NCBI GenBank assembly: GCA_033239125.1 | Contig: BSWB01000005.1 | Location: 97,649,994-97,713,993, forward strand | Direction: 5' to 3' | Length of the DNA stretch: 64,000 bases | DNA from: Fagopyrum homotropicum | Taxonomy: Eukaryota > Streptophyta > Magnoliopsida > Caryophyllales > Polygonaceae | Shown here: piece by piece, positions 32,068 through 43,537 of the stretch | Position numbering within the stretch: the stretch's first letter is position 1 | Layout: the number at the start of each line of letters is the position of its first letter | Program-made: the position numbers and the translations under genes | Notes under the pieces: generated by a model | The model's input: only the letters and a program-made list of their open reading frames with translations | The model's database searches: none | Told to the model about the DNA's origin: nothing

Positions 32068-33639
32068 TGACAAGCCTATAAACCTATGGTCGTTGTGTTT
32101 AGCTTAATCAAAGTAGAATTCCAAACTTAACACTTAACCGATTGTATAGTGTATAAGTAAGGGTCGAAACCAAGGGAGTTATGGTCAAAGTAATATTTAG
32201 ATTCAATTATCAATTTAGTAACCAACGGGGAGGGTTTGGATTGCAAAGTTGAACAAGACAAAAGCAAATAAATAGCAAGCAAAGATGGTGATAATAAGAT
32301 TGATTTGAAAACTACACTAGGTTAGATTTTCACATGCATACAACTTGGTTGGTTCTTTTTAGAAGCATTGTTCTCATCTTGATCTTATTTATGTGTTAAG
32401 TCAACCGACATTAACACAACTTAACCAGATCTGTAAACCTATAAGATCAAAGCATAAGTTAGCATTCAAACAAAGACAAAGATATATATAAAGATAAACA
32501 ACCCGTTAATCTTATTATGTAGTTATGTTCATTTCTCATTAGATAATTACAACCCGTTATTACCTAGGATTTTTCTACTAGATTACGGACCCGAACCCGG
32601 AATCGAATAACCCTAGCCTTTTGTATGCAATTGTACAACTTAGGTAATCAAACTAAGTGAGAATAAACATGCAAACATAAGTTAAAGAGCAAGGAAAAAA
32701 ACACAATTGGAAACTGAATATAATTTCTATTAAAAAGACTTACAACCAAATTGTATACAGCTTCAATCAACCCAACGTAGCAAGGAAGCTTAGAACTCCA
32801 TACAAAATGGCACTTAAACAAAAAGAGCTTTTGTGGAGAAAATGAGGATGATTCTAGCAATCAGTCTAGGGCTCTATTTATACTAAAAATTGCAGTAAAT
32901 GGGAGTAAAGAGGCTGTGTAAACAACCACTTTTAAGGCCATAAAGGTTGCCTAAATAGCCAAAGTAAAGTCCTTTGGTGCTAAACCGCGGGCGCGGGCTA
33001 CAAGGTCGCAAGGACGGTTTAGGCCAAAACGTTCCATCTTCAACTTAGCCGCGGGGCGGCATAGCAGGGCCGCGGAGCGGGGTCTTTAATGCTTTGGAAC
33101 GTCTGACTGTTGATCTTCTTGACGTTTCTGGTGTCGATCCGCAGGGGCGGCCTAGTGTCACCGCGGAGGCGGTGACACAGTCTCTTCGGCTTCATAGGTC
33201 CGCTGGCAAGAGGTGTTGGGGTGCTGGCACTTATTCTTCGGGATGAGTCACCGCAAGGGCGGCTAGAGGCTGCCGCAGGGGCGGTGTCATGGCTCTTCTA
33301 GGCGCATGCGAAGTTGTAGGAGGCGGCGTTGGGCGTTGGCCTTCAGGGGTGTCACCGTAGGGGCGGCCAGGTGACGCCGCAGGGGCGGTGACACGTTGCT
33401 CTCGGCATGTTGGCTGCGGCGTCGGAGGCGTTGGCCACCGCTGGGACGGTGACCTCTGCCGCGGGGGCGGCGTGGCACCTGAAGCTTGTCTTCATCGATC
33501 TTCTTCTTCTCCCAAGTGTTGCTAGATCCTTTCTTTACTTCATTTTGGACTACTTCATCTGGATCTATACATTAGCAACACAATATAGCTACAAGACTCA
33601 AAAACTACCTCAAGCCGATAGTGATTTCATCACCTATCA
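32068..33639 (-). mobile_element. 3' LTR of the large Athila-like element X-prime
   Basis: The LTR spans TGACAAGCC (32068) to CACCTATCA (33639). It matches the split X LTR and the solo LTR at 48771-50247. A purine-tract complement lies just outside it at 33640-33655, showing it is the 3' LTR of a minus-strand element whose body extends to the right. Its right part carries CGCAGGGGCGG words, including a perfect 10-bp-stem hairpin (GTGTCACCGC / GCGGTGACAC, 33155-33178). The flanking T2 sequence on the left gives a would-be target site TTGAG; the partner lies beyond the window. Confidence 0.87.
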
Positions 33640-33661
33640 AACTCCCCCATACTTAGACTCT
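33640..33661 (-). promoter_or_regulatory. Polypurine tract of X-prime
   Basis: On the minus strand the sequence reads CTAAGTATGGGGGAGTT directly before the LTR terminus TGATAGGTG. It is the same type as the purine tract of C (61848-61866). The internal region resumes at 43642 after the T1 insertion. Confidence 0.8.
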
Positions 33662-33666
33662 TTACT

Positions 33667-35383
33667 TGTAACACCCCGAATCCTAGAGGGCTCAAAATGC
33701 TACGAGCTGGGACCTCACAATGGGTCCTGGCCCTTCGCCTGGCAACAACTTCATCTGACCTTACAACGCGGCACAAATAAAAAGGCAAAACATAGAGTTT
33801 TATAACATGAGCGAAATAAAAATCCAAATCTGAAAACAATACAGCCAAGTCTCAAAACCGAAAATACCAACATCAGTCTCAATAGTCATAAAATAAAATA
33901 TAACAGTCCCGTCTTATAATGCACGGAACCCCGGCTGCCCACTACCGCCGGATCACTCGATCGCCTCCTAACCTGCAAGGCATCTACAAGCGGTATAAAA
34001 CTGTTAGCTAACATTCTATGCATAAGTATAAAGGTAGAAGTACAAACACACAACATACGCAATCGGCATGCAACACTCATTCCTTTTTATTATCTTTAAT
34101 TAAGTGATACGTCATTACTAATGATACTTATTTTATGACACAAGGGATTCCCAAACCTCGCCCTTGTCCCCGTTTACCAACGCGGAATGGTACTAATGCA
34201 TGTGACCGTCTACCGGACTGTGCTGGTTGCAGGGAACCTCCTAGACTCTCGCAAGAGCTAGGCAGATGATGTCACGACCCGTTATCATACACGTGGGTCA
34301 ATTATACAATATACTACAGTCGGCCTATTCCGGTTTCGTTATTTATCTTAACTATCAAACACCACTCATACACATCACACACATGCAAGAAGCCAGCTAA
34401 GTAAGTCGGTGGACTTACAAAATTAAATCTCGTCTCTCTTAACAACACTCAATCAGTAGCTGCAGGAACTCAGTTCCCTGTCAAAGGAGGCACGAGGGTC
34501 AACATTTTTCCTTGGATACTTAGAAGTCTAAAACTCCTAAGATGTACGATTCTATGTGCAGAAATTATTACAATGTTTATTTAAGGTAAATTGACTATTT
34601 TACCCTTGGTCCCAAAACTTCCAAAAACCCGTAATATGTACTTAAATTCTTACTTGAGGCTAATTAACCCTATTCTACTCTCTAGGATGATTTTAGGTAA
34701 AAACTAGAGAAACTACCCATTTTCTATTTCCTGAAAAGTCACTAAGGTCCAACTACAACTTCAAATATGAAATTAAAATAAACTTATAAAAATTCAGAAA
34801 TAAATTTCTAAATTATATATGATATCTTATCTACTCATAGGAGGAAGAATTTCTTAAAACTCTTAAACCATTACTTCTACCAAAATCTTTAAAGTTGGCT
34901 ACAACACTAAAAAAGTTCCCATACTTAGTCAAAATTCATTGCTGGAAAAACAGCTCAACTACTCTACTTTGAGACCATATAACTTTCAATCCGACCGTTC
35001 ATTTATTCTCAAATTTTAATACAGTAAACTACGTATATTCATCTATGATCTATCAAAAATTCAACGGTGGATCTTCGACCAATCGTTTTAACATTGATTC
35101 ACAATAGTGACCATTCTTGACCTACCAAACTAAGAAAAGTTTCTCACTTCTATTTCGGTTGTTCACCTTTACAGCCACAACACACTCCTATAGGTCTCTA
35201 GTTCGAATCCTCTTATCCGTATAACTCACCCTTTACACTACCCCTAAGTCCTTAGTTCGTATCTTTCAAGGCACCATCTAAACATCGACCTAAATCCACT
35301 TATCCGTATAACTCACCCTTTAATTTCCTTTTCTAAGCTTCTCTAACCTTATCAGAGCATAACAAAAAAAACTGGTCGTTACA
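33667..35383 (-). mobile_element. 3' LTR of T1 (short U3 type)
   Basis: It matches the 5' LTR from 33667 to 35296. The last 87 bp (35297-35383), which form the U3 start on the minus strand (TGTAACGACCAG), are unrelated to the U3 start of the 5' LTR. A direct repeat of CACTTATCCGTATAACTCAC-type sequence occurs within the last 180 bp. Confidence 0.85.
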
Positions 35384-35402
35384 TCAGATCCCCCTCAAAA
35401 AT
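35384..35402 (-). promoter_or_regulatory. Polypurine tract of T1
   Basis: On the minus strand TTTTTGAGGGGGATCTGA lies immediately before the 3' LTR start TGTAACG. Confidence 0.8.
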
Positions 35403-35559
35403 AAGTTTCGTCCCGAAACTTAGGGTAGTTCTCAAGATCATAAAACGTAAGCAAGCCCTATGACTAACAAGTTACTACATCCAGACACCTATGGTTCACA
35501 CACAAGCACATCAAACATATCACACATACAATCACTAAAAGTAGCCAAACAAGGATGTA

Positions 35560-36760
35560 GAACTACCTGACGGTCCTATAGACGTCTCTAGATCCGCATA
35601 AAACTCGGGATAATTCCGCCGGATACTATCCTCCGTCTCCCAAGTGGCCTCGTCAATCCCCCGTCTCGACCACTGTACTCTCAACATGGGTATTACATTC
35701 GATCAAAGGCGTCTCATACCTCTCTCCAAAACTGCTATCGGGTGCTCAGGAAATGTATGATCCGGCTCGACCACTAGGTCGTCATGGCTCACTATGTGTC
35801 TCGGGTCGTGCACATACTCTCTCAACTAGGACACATGGAAAACTGGGTGGACTCCCTCCAATCGGGGCGGCAATGCCAATCTATAGGCCACTTCTCCTAT
35901 CCGCTCCATGATCTCAAAGGGCCCGACATATCGGGGACTTAACTTCCCTTTAATGCCGAAACGTCGAACACCCCTTGTCGGTGACATCTTCAACCATACC
36001 TGGGCACCAACCCTGAACTGCAGAGGCCTGCGCCTCTTATCAGCATAAGATCTCTGACGGCTCTGTGCGGTCAACATCCGCTCTCGAATCAATGCTACCC
36101 GAGCCATCTCATCCTGTACCTGCTCGGGCGCTACACCACTCATCCTCCCAAAGGGAGGTGGTCGGGCCATACCTGACGGCTCTGTACGACACCTCCGCCC
36201 ATATAGTGCCTCGTAAGGAGACATCCCAATAGTCGCGTGCCAACTATTGTTATAAGAAAACTCCACCAAAGGGAGGTGGTCGGGCCATACCTGCCCCCAT
36301 TCAAGCACACACGCCGTCAACATGTCCTCAAGGGTCTGAATAGTCCTCTCAGACTGCCCGTCCGTTTGAGGATGGTATGCCGTGGTGAAATGTAAGCTCG
36401 TCCCTAAGGCGGCGTGTACCTGCTGCCAAAACCTCGAGGTAAAACGCCCATCCCTATCTAAAATGATCGTCCTCGGCACTCCATGGAACCTCACAATCTG
36501 TCGGGTAGACTCCTCGGCTAAACGAGACACCGGTCACGTTTCCTTAATAGGAATGAATCGTGCCGTCTTCGTCAACCAATCCACTACAACCCATATCGCA
36601 TCAAAGCCTCTACTCAACCTCAGGCCAGTAATGAAGCCCATGGAAATGTCCTCCCACTTCCATTGTGGAACCGGAAGTGGTTGGAGCTCTCCTCCGGGCC
36701 TGTGGTGCTCAATCTTGACCTGTTGGCAGGTTGCACACTGGGATACATATCTAGCCATGT
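35560..36760 (-). pseudogene. T1 integrase with chromodomain
   Basis: The integrase inserts the DNA copy into the chromosome. The zinc-binding end is visible (ARYVSQCATCQQVKIEHHRP at 36758-36700), then the core with VVVDWLTKTARFIP (first catalytic Asp region), DRDGRFTSRFW and HPQTDGQSERT (second Asp and Glu). The C-terminal block KLSPRYVGPFEIMERIGEVA follows, ending in HPVFHVS at 35826. A stop then separates it from the chromodomain (MLRVQWSRRGIDEATWETED, about 35690-35630), which in the Tekay/Del lineage guides insertion to heterochromatin. A stop at 36531-36533 splits the core. A 28-bp stretch (36148-36175) duplicates 36266-36293 and replaces part of the usual sequence after the YEALYGRRC block. 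Confidence 0.88.
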
Positions 36761-37525
36761 CGGGCTTGAGCCCGCCTCACCAATAAGATCGTCGTATATC
36801 CCGATACATCTTACTCGTGTCGGGGTGGACGGAGTAAGGTGTAGAATGGGCCTCCAGCAGTATACGCTGCCTCAACTCTCAGTGAGAGGGTATACATATG
36901 CGCTACTGGCACCTCAAAATCCCATCTGCACCCACCATAAACTGTAGTGCCTCCCCTCTGGACATCCTATCCCTGATCCTCGTCGGTGCTGGACAACCCT
37001 CCTGTTTCTGCCGGATCTCTTCCGTTAGATTAGGTGAAACCTCTAACGCTGACAAATGCCCGTCAGTATCTGGAAACCGGATGTCTACCTCCAACCAAAT
37101 CAAATCTCTCTACAACTGGGTCTGAACAGTCAATCTAGCAATCGCAGCCTCGCGAGGTGTCCTCCTACTAAGGGCATCGGCGACCACATTCGCCTTCCCC
37201 GGATGATAAAGGATCTCTAAGTCAAAATCCTTAATCAACTCTAACCATCTCCTCTGGCGGTTATTCAACTCCCGCTGAGTGAATATGTACTTCAGACTCT
37301 TGTGGTTTGTGAAGATCTGACAGGTGGCCCGTAGAGGTAATGACGCCAGATCTTCAAGGCATGAATGACTGCAGCTAGCTCAAGGTCGTGAGTAGGGTAA
37401 TTTTCCTCATACGTCTTCAGCTGTCAAGACGCATATGCAATGACCCTACCCCTCTACATCAGGACGCATCCCAAGCCTAGCTTGGATGCATCACTGTAAA
37501 CGACGAAGTCCTCAACGCCCTCTGG
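36761..37525 (-). pseudogene. T1 RNase H and linker, degraded
   Basis: After the stop at 37523-37525, RNase H is recognisable in pieces (PEGVEDFVVYSDASKLGLGC near 37520-37460; YEENYPTHDLELAAVIHALK near 37410-37350; RQRRWLELIKDFDLEI near 37260-37210; VVADALSRRTPREAA near 37185-37140). Several stops and at least one frameshift break it. The linker to the integrase continues at 37103-36903. Confidence 0.8.
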
Positions 37526-38530
37526 CTATGCTAGCACCGGAGCAGAAGTCAATCTTTCCTTCAGCTCCTCAAAGCTCCGCTGACAGGGCTTGGTCCATGA
37601 AAATATGATGGACTTCCTTAACAAAGAAGTGAGTGGCCTGGCAATCACAGAAAAACCCTTCACAAACCTACGGTAGTATCCGGCCAAACCTAGAAAACTG
37701 CGTACCTCCTTGACCGTCTTAGGGGGCGGCCATGATGCAACTGACTCTATCTTTGCCGGGTCCACCTTGACTCCTTCGGCAGAGACAATGTGGCCAAGGA
37801 AGGAAACCTTAGGCATCCAGAACTCACACTTAGAGAGCTTAGCATAGAGCTCTCTATCCTGTAAAACCCGCAACACCGTCCTCAGGTGTCCGGCGTGCTC
37901 CTCCCTACACCGGGAGTATACTAAGATGTCGTCGATGAAAACTACCACAAACTGATCTAAGAAGTCAATGAAGATGCCATTCATCAACTCCATGAAGACA
38001 GCAGGAGCATTGGTGAGCCCGAAAGGGATCACCACGAACTCATAATGACCGTATCTGGTCCGAAATGCTGTCTTCGGTATGTCCTCTTCCTGTACTCTCA
38101 GCTGATGATATCTTGACCTCAAGTTAATACGTGAAAACACCGTAGCTCCCTGTAACTGATCCAACAAATCATCAATACACGGAAACGGGTACTTGTTCTT
38201 GACGGTGACTTTGTTCAACTCTCGATAGTCGATACAAAGCCTCATGGATCCGTCCTTCTTCTTGACGAAGAGGACTGGTGCACCCCAGGGAGACACACTG
38301 GGTCGGATGAATCCCTTCTCTGCCAAATCCTCGAGTTGCTTCTTAAGCTCAAGCATCTCGACTGGTGCCATGCGGTATGGAGCCTTGGAGATCGGCCTCG
38401 TGCCGGGCTCCAACTCAATCCCAAAATCTACGCTCCTCTGTGGTGGTAAGCCATGCTGCTCGCCAAAGACATCCTCGAACTCACAAGCTACCGGGGCCTC
38501 TGCTAATGATGAACTCGTCTCCTCCTTCAT
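37526..38530 (-). pseudogene. T1 reverse transcriptase
   Basis: This long open stretch covers all RT blocks: SIPKAPYRMAPVEMLELKKQ-type entry, LCIDYRELNKVTVKNKYPFP, YHQLRVQEEDIPKTAFRTRY, PFGLTNAPAVFMELMN, and the catalytic VVFIDDILVYSR. It ends with FLGLAGYYRRFVKGFSVIAR and the start of RNase H. It is in the same frame as protease and gag, so the ancestor had a single gag-pol frame. It stops at 37523-37525. Confidence 0.9.
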
Positions 38531-38557
38531 GGCGTAACACCAGAAGGCCTCACATCC

Positions 38558-39013
38558 CTAACCTATGAGCTTTGCGTCTCGGACCGCACTAATGACTGTC
38601 CCGATCTTTCCGAGGTCCCACCCTCGAAAGACTTCCTCCTGTCCAGAATCTGTAGTGACCGTCACTGTCCTCCTCCTGACGTCCAGAACAGCTCTATGGC
38701 GGTCCATCCAATCCATCCCGAGTATGACTTCTTCATGTACTAAGTGCATGATGTGAAAGTCAGCTAGCCAGTCACGACCTCCCAAGTGGATAGGACAATC
38801 GTGAATCTCCCGAGTACCACAAACCCTACTCCCATCGGGTAATCTTATAAGGAAAGTTTCTCCCTCTACTGTATCTAAGGTCAACCTATCTATGCAATCA
38901 TCATATATGAAAGAGTGCGTCGCACCCGTATCAAAAAGTACTCGGACTGGAAAGCCATGAATCGTGATAATACTTGTGGCTGCGGGCGCTGCTGGCTCTA
39001 CGGTACTCCTCAA
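38558..39013 (-). pseudogene. T1 aspartic protease
   Basis: It contains the active-site motif LFDTGATHSFI and the flap and dimer-type block VILGMDWMDRH. It cleaves the gag-pol precursor. It is in frame with gag (stop at 39104-39106 between them) and with RT (one stop near 38558 between them). Confidence 0.9.
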
Positions 39014-39103
39014 CTCAAAGACTCGAGCCTGAGTACCCCTAGTCTCTGAAGTGCCTCCACCATACCCTCTACCTCTAGCTGGAATCTGAGCAGAACCCTG
39101 TGA

Positions 39104-40447
39104 TTATACCTGACCAGGAGCCCGCTGCTGCTGACCCCGAGCCTGATACTTAGACTGCCTATGTCCTCCTCCTGAGGTACCAGCAGGTGAGGACCCCTGC
39201 TGTGATGTTACCTTGCCCTGTCGGCAGAAGGTAGCTCTGTGGCCCAGCTGGCCGCAAGTAAAACATATAATTGGTGGCCTCCTACACTCCGGCTTAATGT
39301 GTCCCTGCTCCCCACAGTTATAGCACTGACGTACTCTAGATTCCATCGGCGGTACCACCTGGTAACTAGAACGGCCTTGGGACTGACCACGTCTATGACC
39401 TAACCCTCCTACTCCAGTGCTGACTGGTCCGGTCCTCTGTCTCTTGTCTGACCCTCCAGACTGCATAGCTCTCCTGTGACCCAGTCGGTCCCTCTCATAC
39501 GCTGAAGCCCGATCCTGATAATCAGCTAAGGAATCACAGCGGAACCCTGCTAGATAGGAGCGGGTAGTCTCCCTCAGTCTCTGGGAGAACAGATACACGT
39601 GCTGGTCCACAGGTGGTGCAGTAGGACCCAACAGTGACAACTCCTCCCGGAACCTCCTAATAGTCTCAACTATCGGATCATCCTCAAAACCTGCCTCTAA
39701 GAAGTCCTGCACTCGATCCCTTCTCAGTGAGGTAGGACAAAAGGTCTCTCTCACGAGACTCAGCAACTGCTCAAATCGGGACACTCCGCCCCTCACTGTC
39801 CTCCACCAGTATTGTGCCTGGTCCCTAAACAATGTCTGAACAAGCTCCACCTTACGACTCTTAGGGCAGCGAATCGCCTCTAGCGCGGACTCCACATGAC
39901 TGATCCAATGTTCCACCTCAAGTCCCATGTTCCCGTCGAAGGTGGGAACTCGCTGATGGTTGAATGTCTTCAACCATTCATCTGGTCTCGGTACCCTTAG
40001 CTCGTCTCTCATTCGGTCATCCTCGACAACCCTCACGAGTGCAGCTACCACCGGTGGGACTACCACCTGAGTCACCCTCTGAGAGACCTTTGCTGACCTA
40101 GCTGGCACTGGTGATGCTGGAGGTGGTGCTCCGGCCTTGTATGCCTCTTGCACCTGCTGGACATAAGCTCGATATTCCGACGCTCCAATCGATACACGGC
40201 CAGAATCAGCAGGCCCTGCACTCCGTATTCCGGACCTAGTAGCGGTCCCATCCCTAACCTCTGGAACAATACTCTCGGCCACCTCCTCAGCAGGTACATC
40301 CGCAGCTGGCGGATCTACAACAGGAACACGTCCTCGACCTCGGCCCCTCTGAGGCCTGCCCACACGTCCCTGTCTTGGAGCTCCAGGAGGAAGGGGAGGT
40401 CGGCCCTCTCCTCGTCCAACGTAAGTTGTCGCTCTCGTACGTGCCAT
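39104..40447 (-). CDS. T1 gag (capsid-nucleocapsid)
   Basis: An open frame of 447 codons from MARTRATTYVGRGEGRPPLP. The N-terminus is basic and Gly/Arg-rich. The capsid-like retrotransposon gag region lies at about residues 180-310 (VEHWISHVESALEAIRC, AQYWWRTVRGG, RLRETTRSYLAGF). Two CCHC zinc knuckles follow at about 372-385 (CYNCGEQGHIKPEC) and 393-406 (CFTCGQLGHRATFC). The protein would pack element RNA into particles. It is the one intact reading frame of T1, although the downstream gag-pol frame is broken. Confidence 0.9.
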   Translation of the reverse strand: MARTRATTYVGRGEGRPPLPPGAPRQGRVGRPQRGRGRGRVPVVDPPAADVPAEEVAESIVPEVRDGTATRSGIRSAGPADSGRVSIGASEYRAYVQQVQEAYKAGAPPPASPVPARSAKVSQRVTQVVVPPVVAALVRVVEDDRMRDELRVPRPDEWLKTFNHQRVPTFDGNMGLEVEHWISHVESALEAIRCPKSRKVELVQTLFRDQAQYWWRTVRGGVSRFEQLLSLVRETFCPTSLRRDRVQDFLEAGFEDDPIVETIRRFREELSLLGPTAPPVDQHVYLFSQRLRETTRSYLAGFRCDSLADYQDRASAYERDRLGHRRAMQSGGSDKRQRTGPVSTGVGGLGHRRGQSQGRSSYQVVPPMESRVRQCYNCGEQGHIKPECRRPPIICFTCGQLGHRATFCRQGKVTSQQGSSPAGTSGGGHRQSKYQARGQQQRAPGQV

Positions 40448-40734
40448 CTGGTAAAGATGTGATCAATATATTAGTTTTTAGTAAGGACATAACTATCTTA
40501 TTACTTTAGGTCACTTCTAAAGGTCACAATGTTACTAAAATTACAAGTTATAGCAAAAGTCCAATAAACTATGCTATCGAGTTTAGCGGAGGTAGTGGCG
40601 GTCCGTGCATTCTATCCCAACCCGTTTATGCTCATGGTTTGGAAAACAAAAATTCATTTTAAAAGTTTGGAACCCTTGCGGTTTCCGTTTATTTGTTTAT
40701 TCGGCTTTTTTGAATATGGCGAGTGCCGTTGTTG

Positions 40735-40754
40735 CCAACCTGGCTCTGATACCA
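40735..40754 (-). promoter_or_regulatory. Primer-binding site of T1 (initiator Met tRNA)
   Basis: On the minus strand the sequence reads TGGTATCAGAGCCAGGTTGG, three bases from the inner edge of the 5' LTR. It is the usual Tekay primer site. Confidence 0.92.
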
Positions 40755-42764
40755 TATTGTAACACCCCGAATCCTAGAGGACTCGAAATACTACGAGCTG
40801 GGACCTCACAATGGATCCCGGCCCTTCGCCTGACAACAACTTCATCGGACCTTACAACACGGCACAAATAAAAAGGCAAAACATAGAGTTTTATAACATG
40901 AGCGAAATAAAAATCCAAATCTGAAAAAAATACAGCCAAGTCTCAAAACCGAAAATACCAACATCAGTCTCAATAGTCATAAAATAAAATATAACAGTCC
41001 CGTCCTATAATGCACGGAACCCCGGCTGCCCACTACCGCCGGATCACTCGATCGCCTCCCTAACCTGCAAGGCATCTACAAGCGGTATAAAACCGTTAGC
41101 TAACATTCTATGCATAAGTATAAAGGTAGAAGCACAAACACACAACATACGCAATCACCATGCAACACTCCTTCCTTTTTATTATCTTTAATTAAGTGAT
41201 ACGTCATTACGAATGATACTTATTTTGTGACACGAGGGATTCCCAAACCTCGCCCCTGTCCCCGTTTACCAACGCGGAATGGTATTAATGCATGTGACCG
41301 TCTACCGGACTGGGCTGGTCGCAGGGAACCTCCTAGACTCTCGCAAGAGCTAGGCAGATGATGTCACGACCCGTTATCATACACTTGGGTCAATTATACA
41401 ATATACTACAGTCGGCCTATTCCGATTTCGTTATTAATCTTAACTATCAAACACCACTCATACACATCACACACATGCAAGAAGCCAGCTAAGTAAGTCG
41501 GTGGACTTACAGAATTAAATCTCGTCTCTCTTAACAACACTCAATCAGTAGCTGCAGGAACTCAGTTGCCTGTCAAAGGAGGCACGAGGGTCAACACTTT
41601 TCCTTGGATACTTAGAAGTCTAAAACTCCTAAGATGTACGATTCTATGTGCAGAAGTTATTACAGTGTTTATTTAAGGTAAATTGACTATTTTACCCTTG
41701 GTCCCGAAACTTCCAAAAACCTGTAATATGTACTTAAATTCTTACTTGAGGTTAATTAACCCTATTCTACACCCTAGGATGATTTTAGGTAAAAACTAGA
41801 GAAACTACCCATTTTCTATTTTCCGAAAAGTCATTAAGGTCCAACTACAGCTTTAAATATGAAATTAAAATAAACTTATAAAAATTCAGAAATAAATTTC
41901 TAAATTATCTATGATATCTTATCTACTCATAGGAGCAAGAATTTCTTAAAACTCTTAAACCATTACTTCTACCAAAATCTTTAAAGTTGGCTACAACACT
42001 AAAAAAAGTTCCCATACTTAGTCAAAATTCACTGCTGGAAAAACAGCTCAACTACTTTACTTTGAGACCCTATAACTTTCAATCCGACCGTTCATTTATT
42101 CTCAAATTTTAACACAGTAAACTACGTATATCCATCTATGATCTATCAAAAATTCAACGGTGGATCTTCGACCAATATTTTTAACATTGATTCACAATAG
42201 TGACCATTCTTGACCTACCAAACTAATGTTTAAGAAAAGTTTCTCACTTCTATTTCGGATGTTCACCTTTATAGCCACAACACACTCCTACAGGTCTCTA
42301 GTTCGAACCCACTTATCAGTATAACTCACCCTTTACACTACCCCTAAGTCCTTAGTTCGTATCTTTCAAGGCACCATCTAAACATCGACCTAAATCTAAC
42401 ATCCTAAGGTCTTTTCTAGTGCAGTCATCCTTGTATGCATACATGATTAATCTATCTGCTGTGCCAGCTTATCATCATAGCGATTTTACTTACTAGACTA
42501 AATAGAAAGAGAACAACTAGAGAGTGAGAGACCAACCGAACGTATGCAGAAACGTATGCTGTAAAGGTGCTCCTGGAGTCGACTGGGGTGTGTAGAACGT
42601 CCTCGCTGTTGTGCTGAAGGCCGTCCACAACCAGCCTTCGACTACCCCTGTAGAAGGTCTCGTTCAGATGGGTAAGGACGACAAAATAGTAGGTGAAGAG
42701 AGGGTCGAAGGATTTAAACTCACCACAGCCACTGTGTGAAGGAATGTGTGCAGAACGTGGGCAA

Positions 42765-42975
42765 CAGAAGGACGGCTTGGCTGCGTGAATCTGGAAGCAA
42801 GGAAGAACGATTGGGCTGCGTGAATCTGGAAGCAAGGAAGAACGACTGGCTGCGTGAATCTGGGAGCAAGGGAGGACGATCTGGCTGCGTGAATCTGGAA
42901 GCAGGAAGAACGACTGGCTGCGTGAATCTGGGAGCAAGGGAGGATGATCTGGCTGCGTGAATCTGGAAGCAGGAG
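42765..42975 (-). repeat. Tandem repeat in the T1 5' LTR U3
   Basis: Seven or so imperfect units built on GGCTGCGTGAATCTGGAAGC alternate in two subtypes (followed by AAGGAAGAACGA or AAGGGAGGACGATCT) with a period of roughly 30 bp and a higher-order period near 60 bp. The position within U3 suggests an enhancer-like array. Confidence 0.85.
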
Positions 42976-43424
42976 GGGCGTTGCAATTTCTTCTCTTCTG
43001 GCGTGAATATAGGGTGGTTATCTCTTTAATTATCTCATTTATGCAGCTGTTACAAGTAGATGCGGAGAGAGGGCAGCTGACGGTTCTGGCGTGAATTCCA
43101 TGGGCTGCTCCTGGCTGGACTGAAGCAAGAGCTGGGGCTGTTGTGGGTAAGCAAACTGGGCTGAGATTAAGGTAGGAATAGTGGGCTGAAAAATACAAGA
43201 AAGATGGTTGAAATAATTGCAAGAAAGATGGGCTGAATTGTTTGTCAAAAATCTGTCAAAACTCGTCATGGCCTTGTCAGGCCCATGAATGAGTTTGTCA
43301 TAGATTTGTCGGGCTTTGTCATGACCTCGTCTCAGCTTAGTCATGGTCTCGTCACAGCTTGTCATGATCTCGTCTAAAGTCATCAATAAGAATGAATTAT
43401 AATAACTAGGGTTTGATATAAATC

Positions 43425-43537
43425 TATCATTTTATGTGAATTAAATTCTATATAAAATAATAAAAAATTATAAGAATTAGAGCTTGATAAAATTTTTATC
43501 ATTTTATGTGAATTAAATTCTACATAAAATAATAAAA
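43425..43537. repeat. 41-bp direct repeat in the T1 5' LTR U3
   Basis: Copies at 43425-43465 and 43497-43537 (TATCATTTTATGTGAATTAA...) differ at a single base by eye. Confidence 0.85.

Noticed and set aside
32063..33644. X-prime LTR as a solo LTR with target duplication
   Set aside because: The flanks TTGAG and AACTC do not match, and a purine tract adjoins the right end, so it is a 3' LTR of a longer element.
42452..43222. Minus-strand open frame of 256 codons with repeated SRFTQPD-like units
   Set aside because: The repeats come from the tandem DNA array in the T1 U3, and no LTR-encoded protein is expected there.
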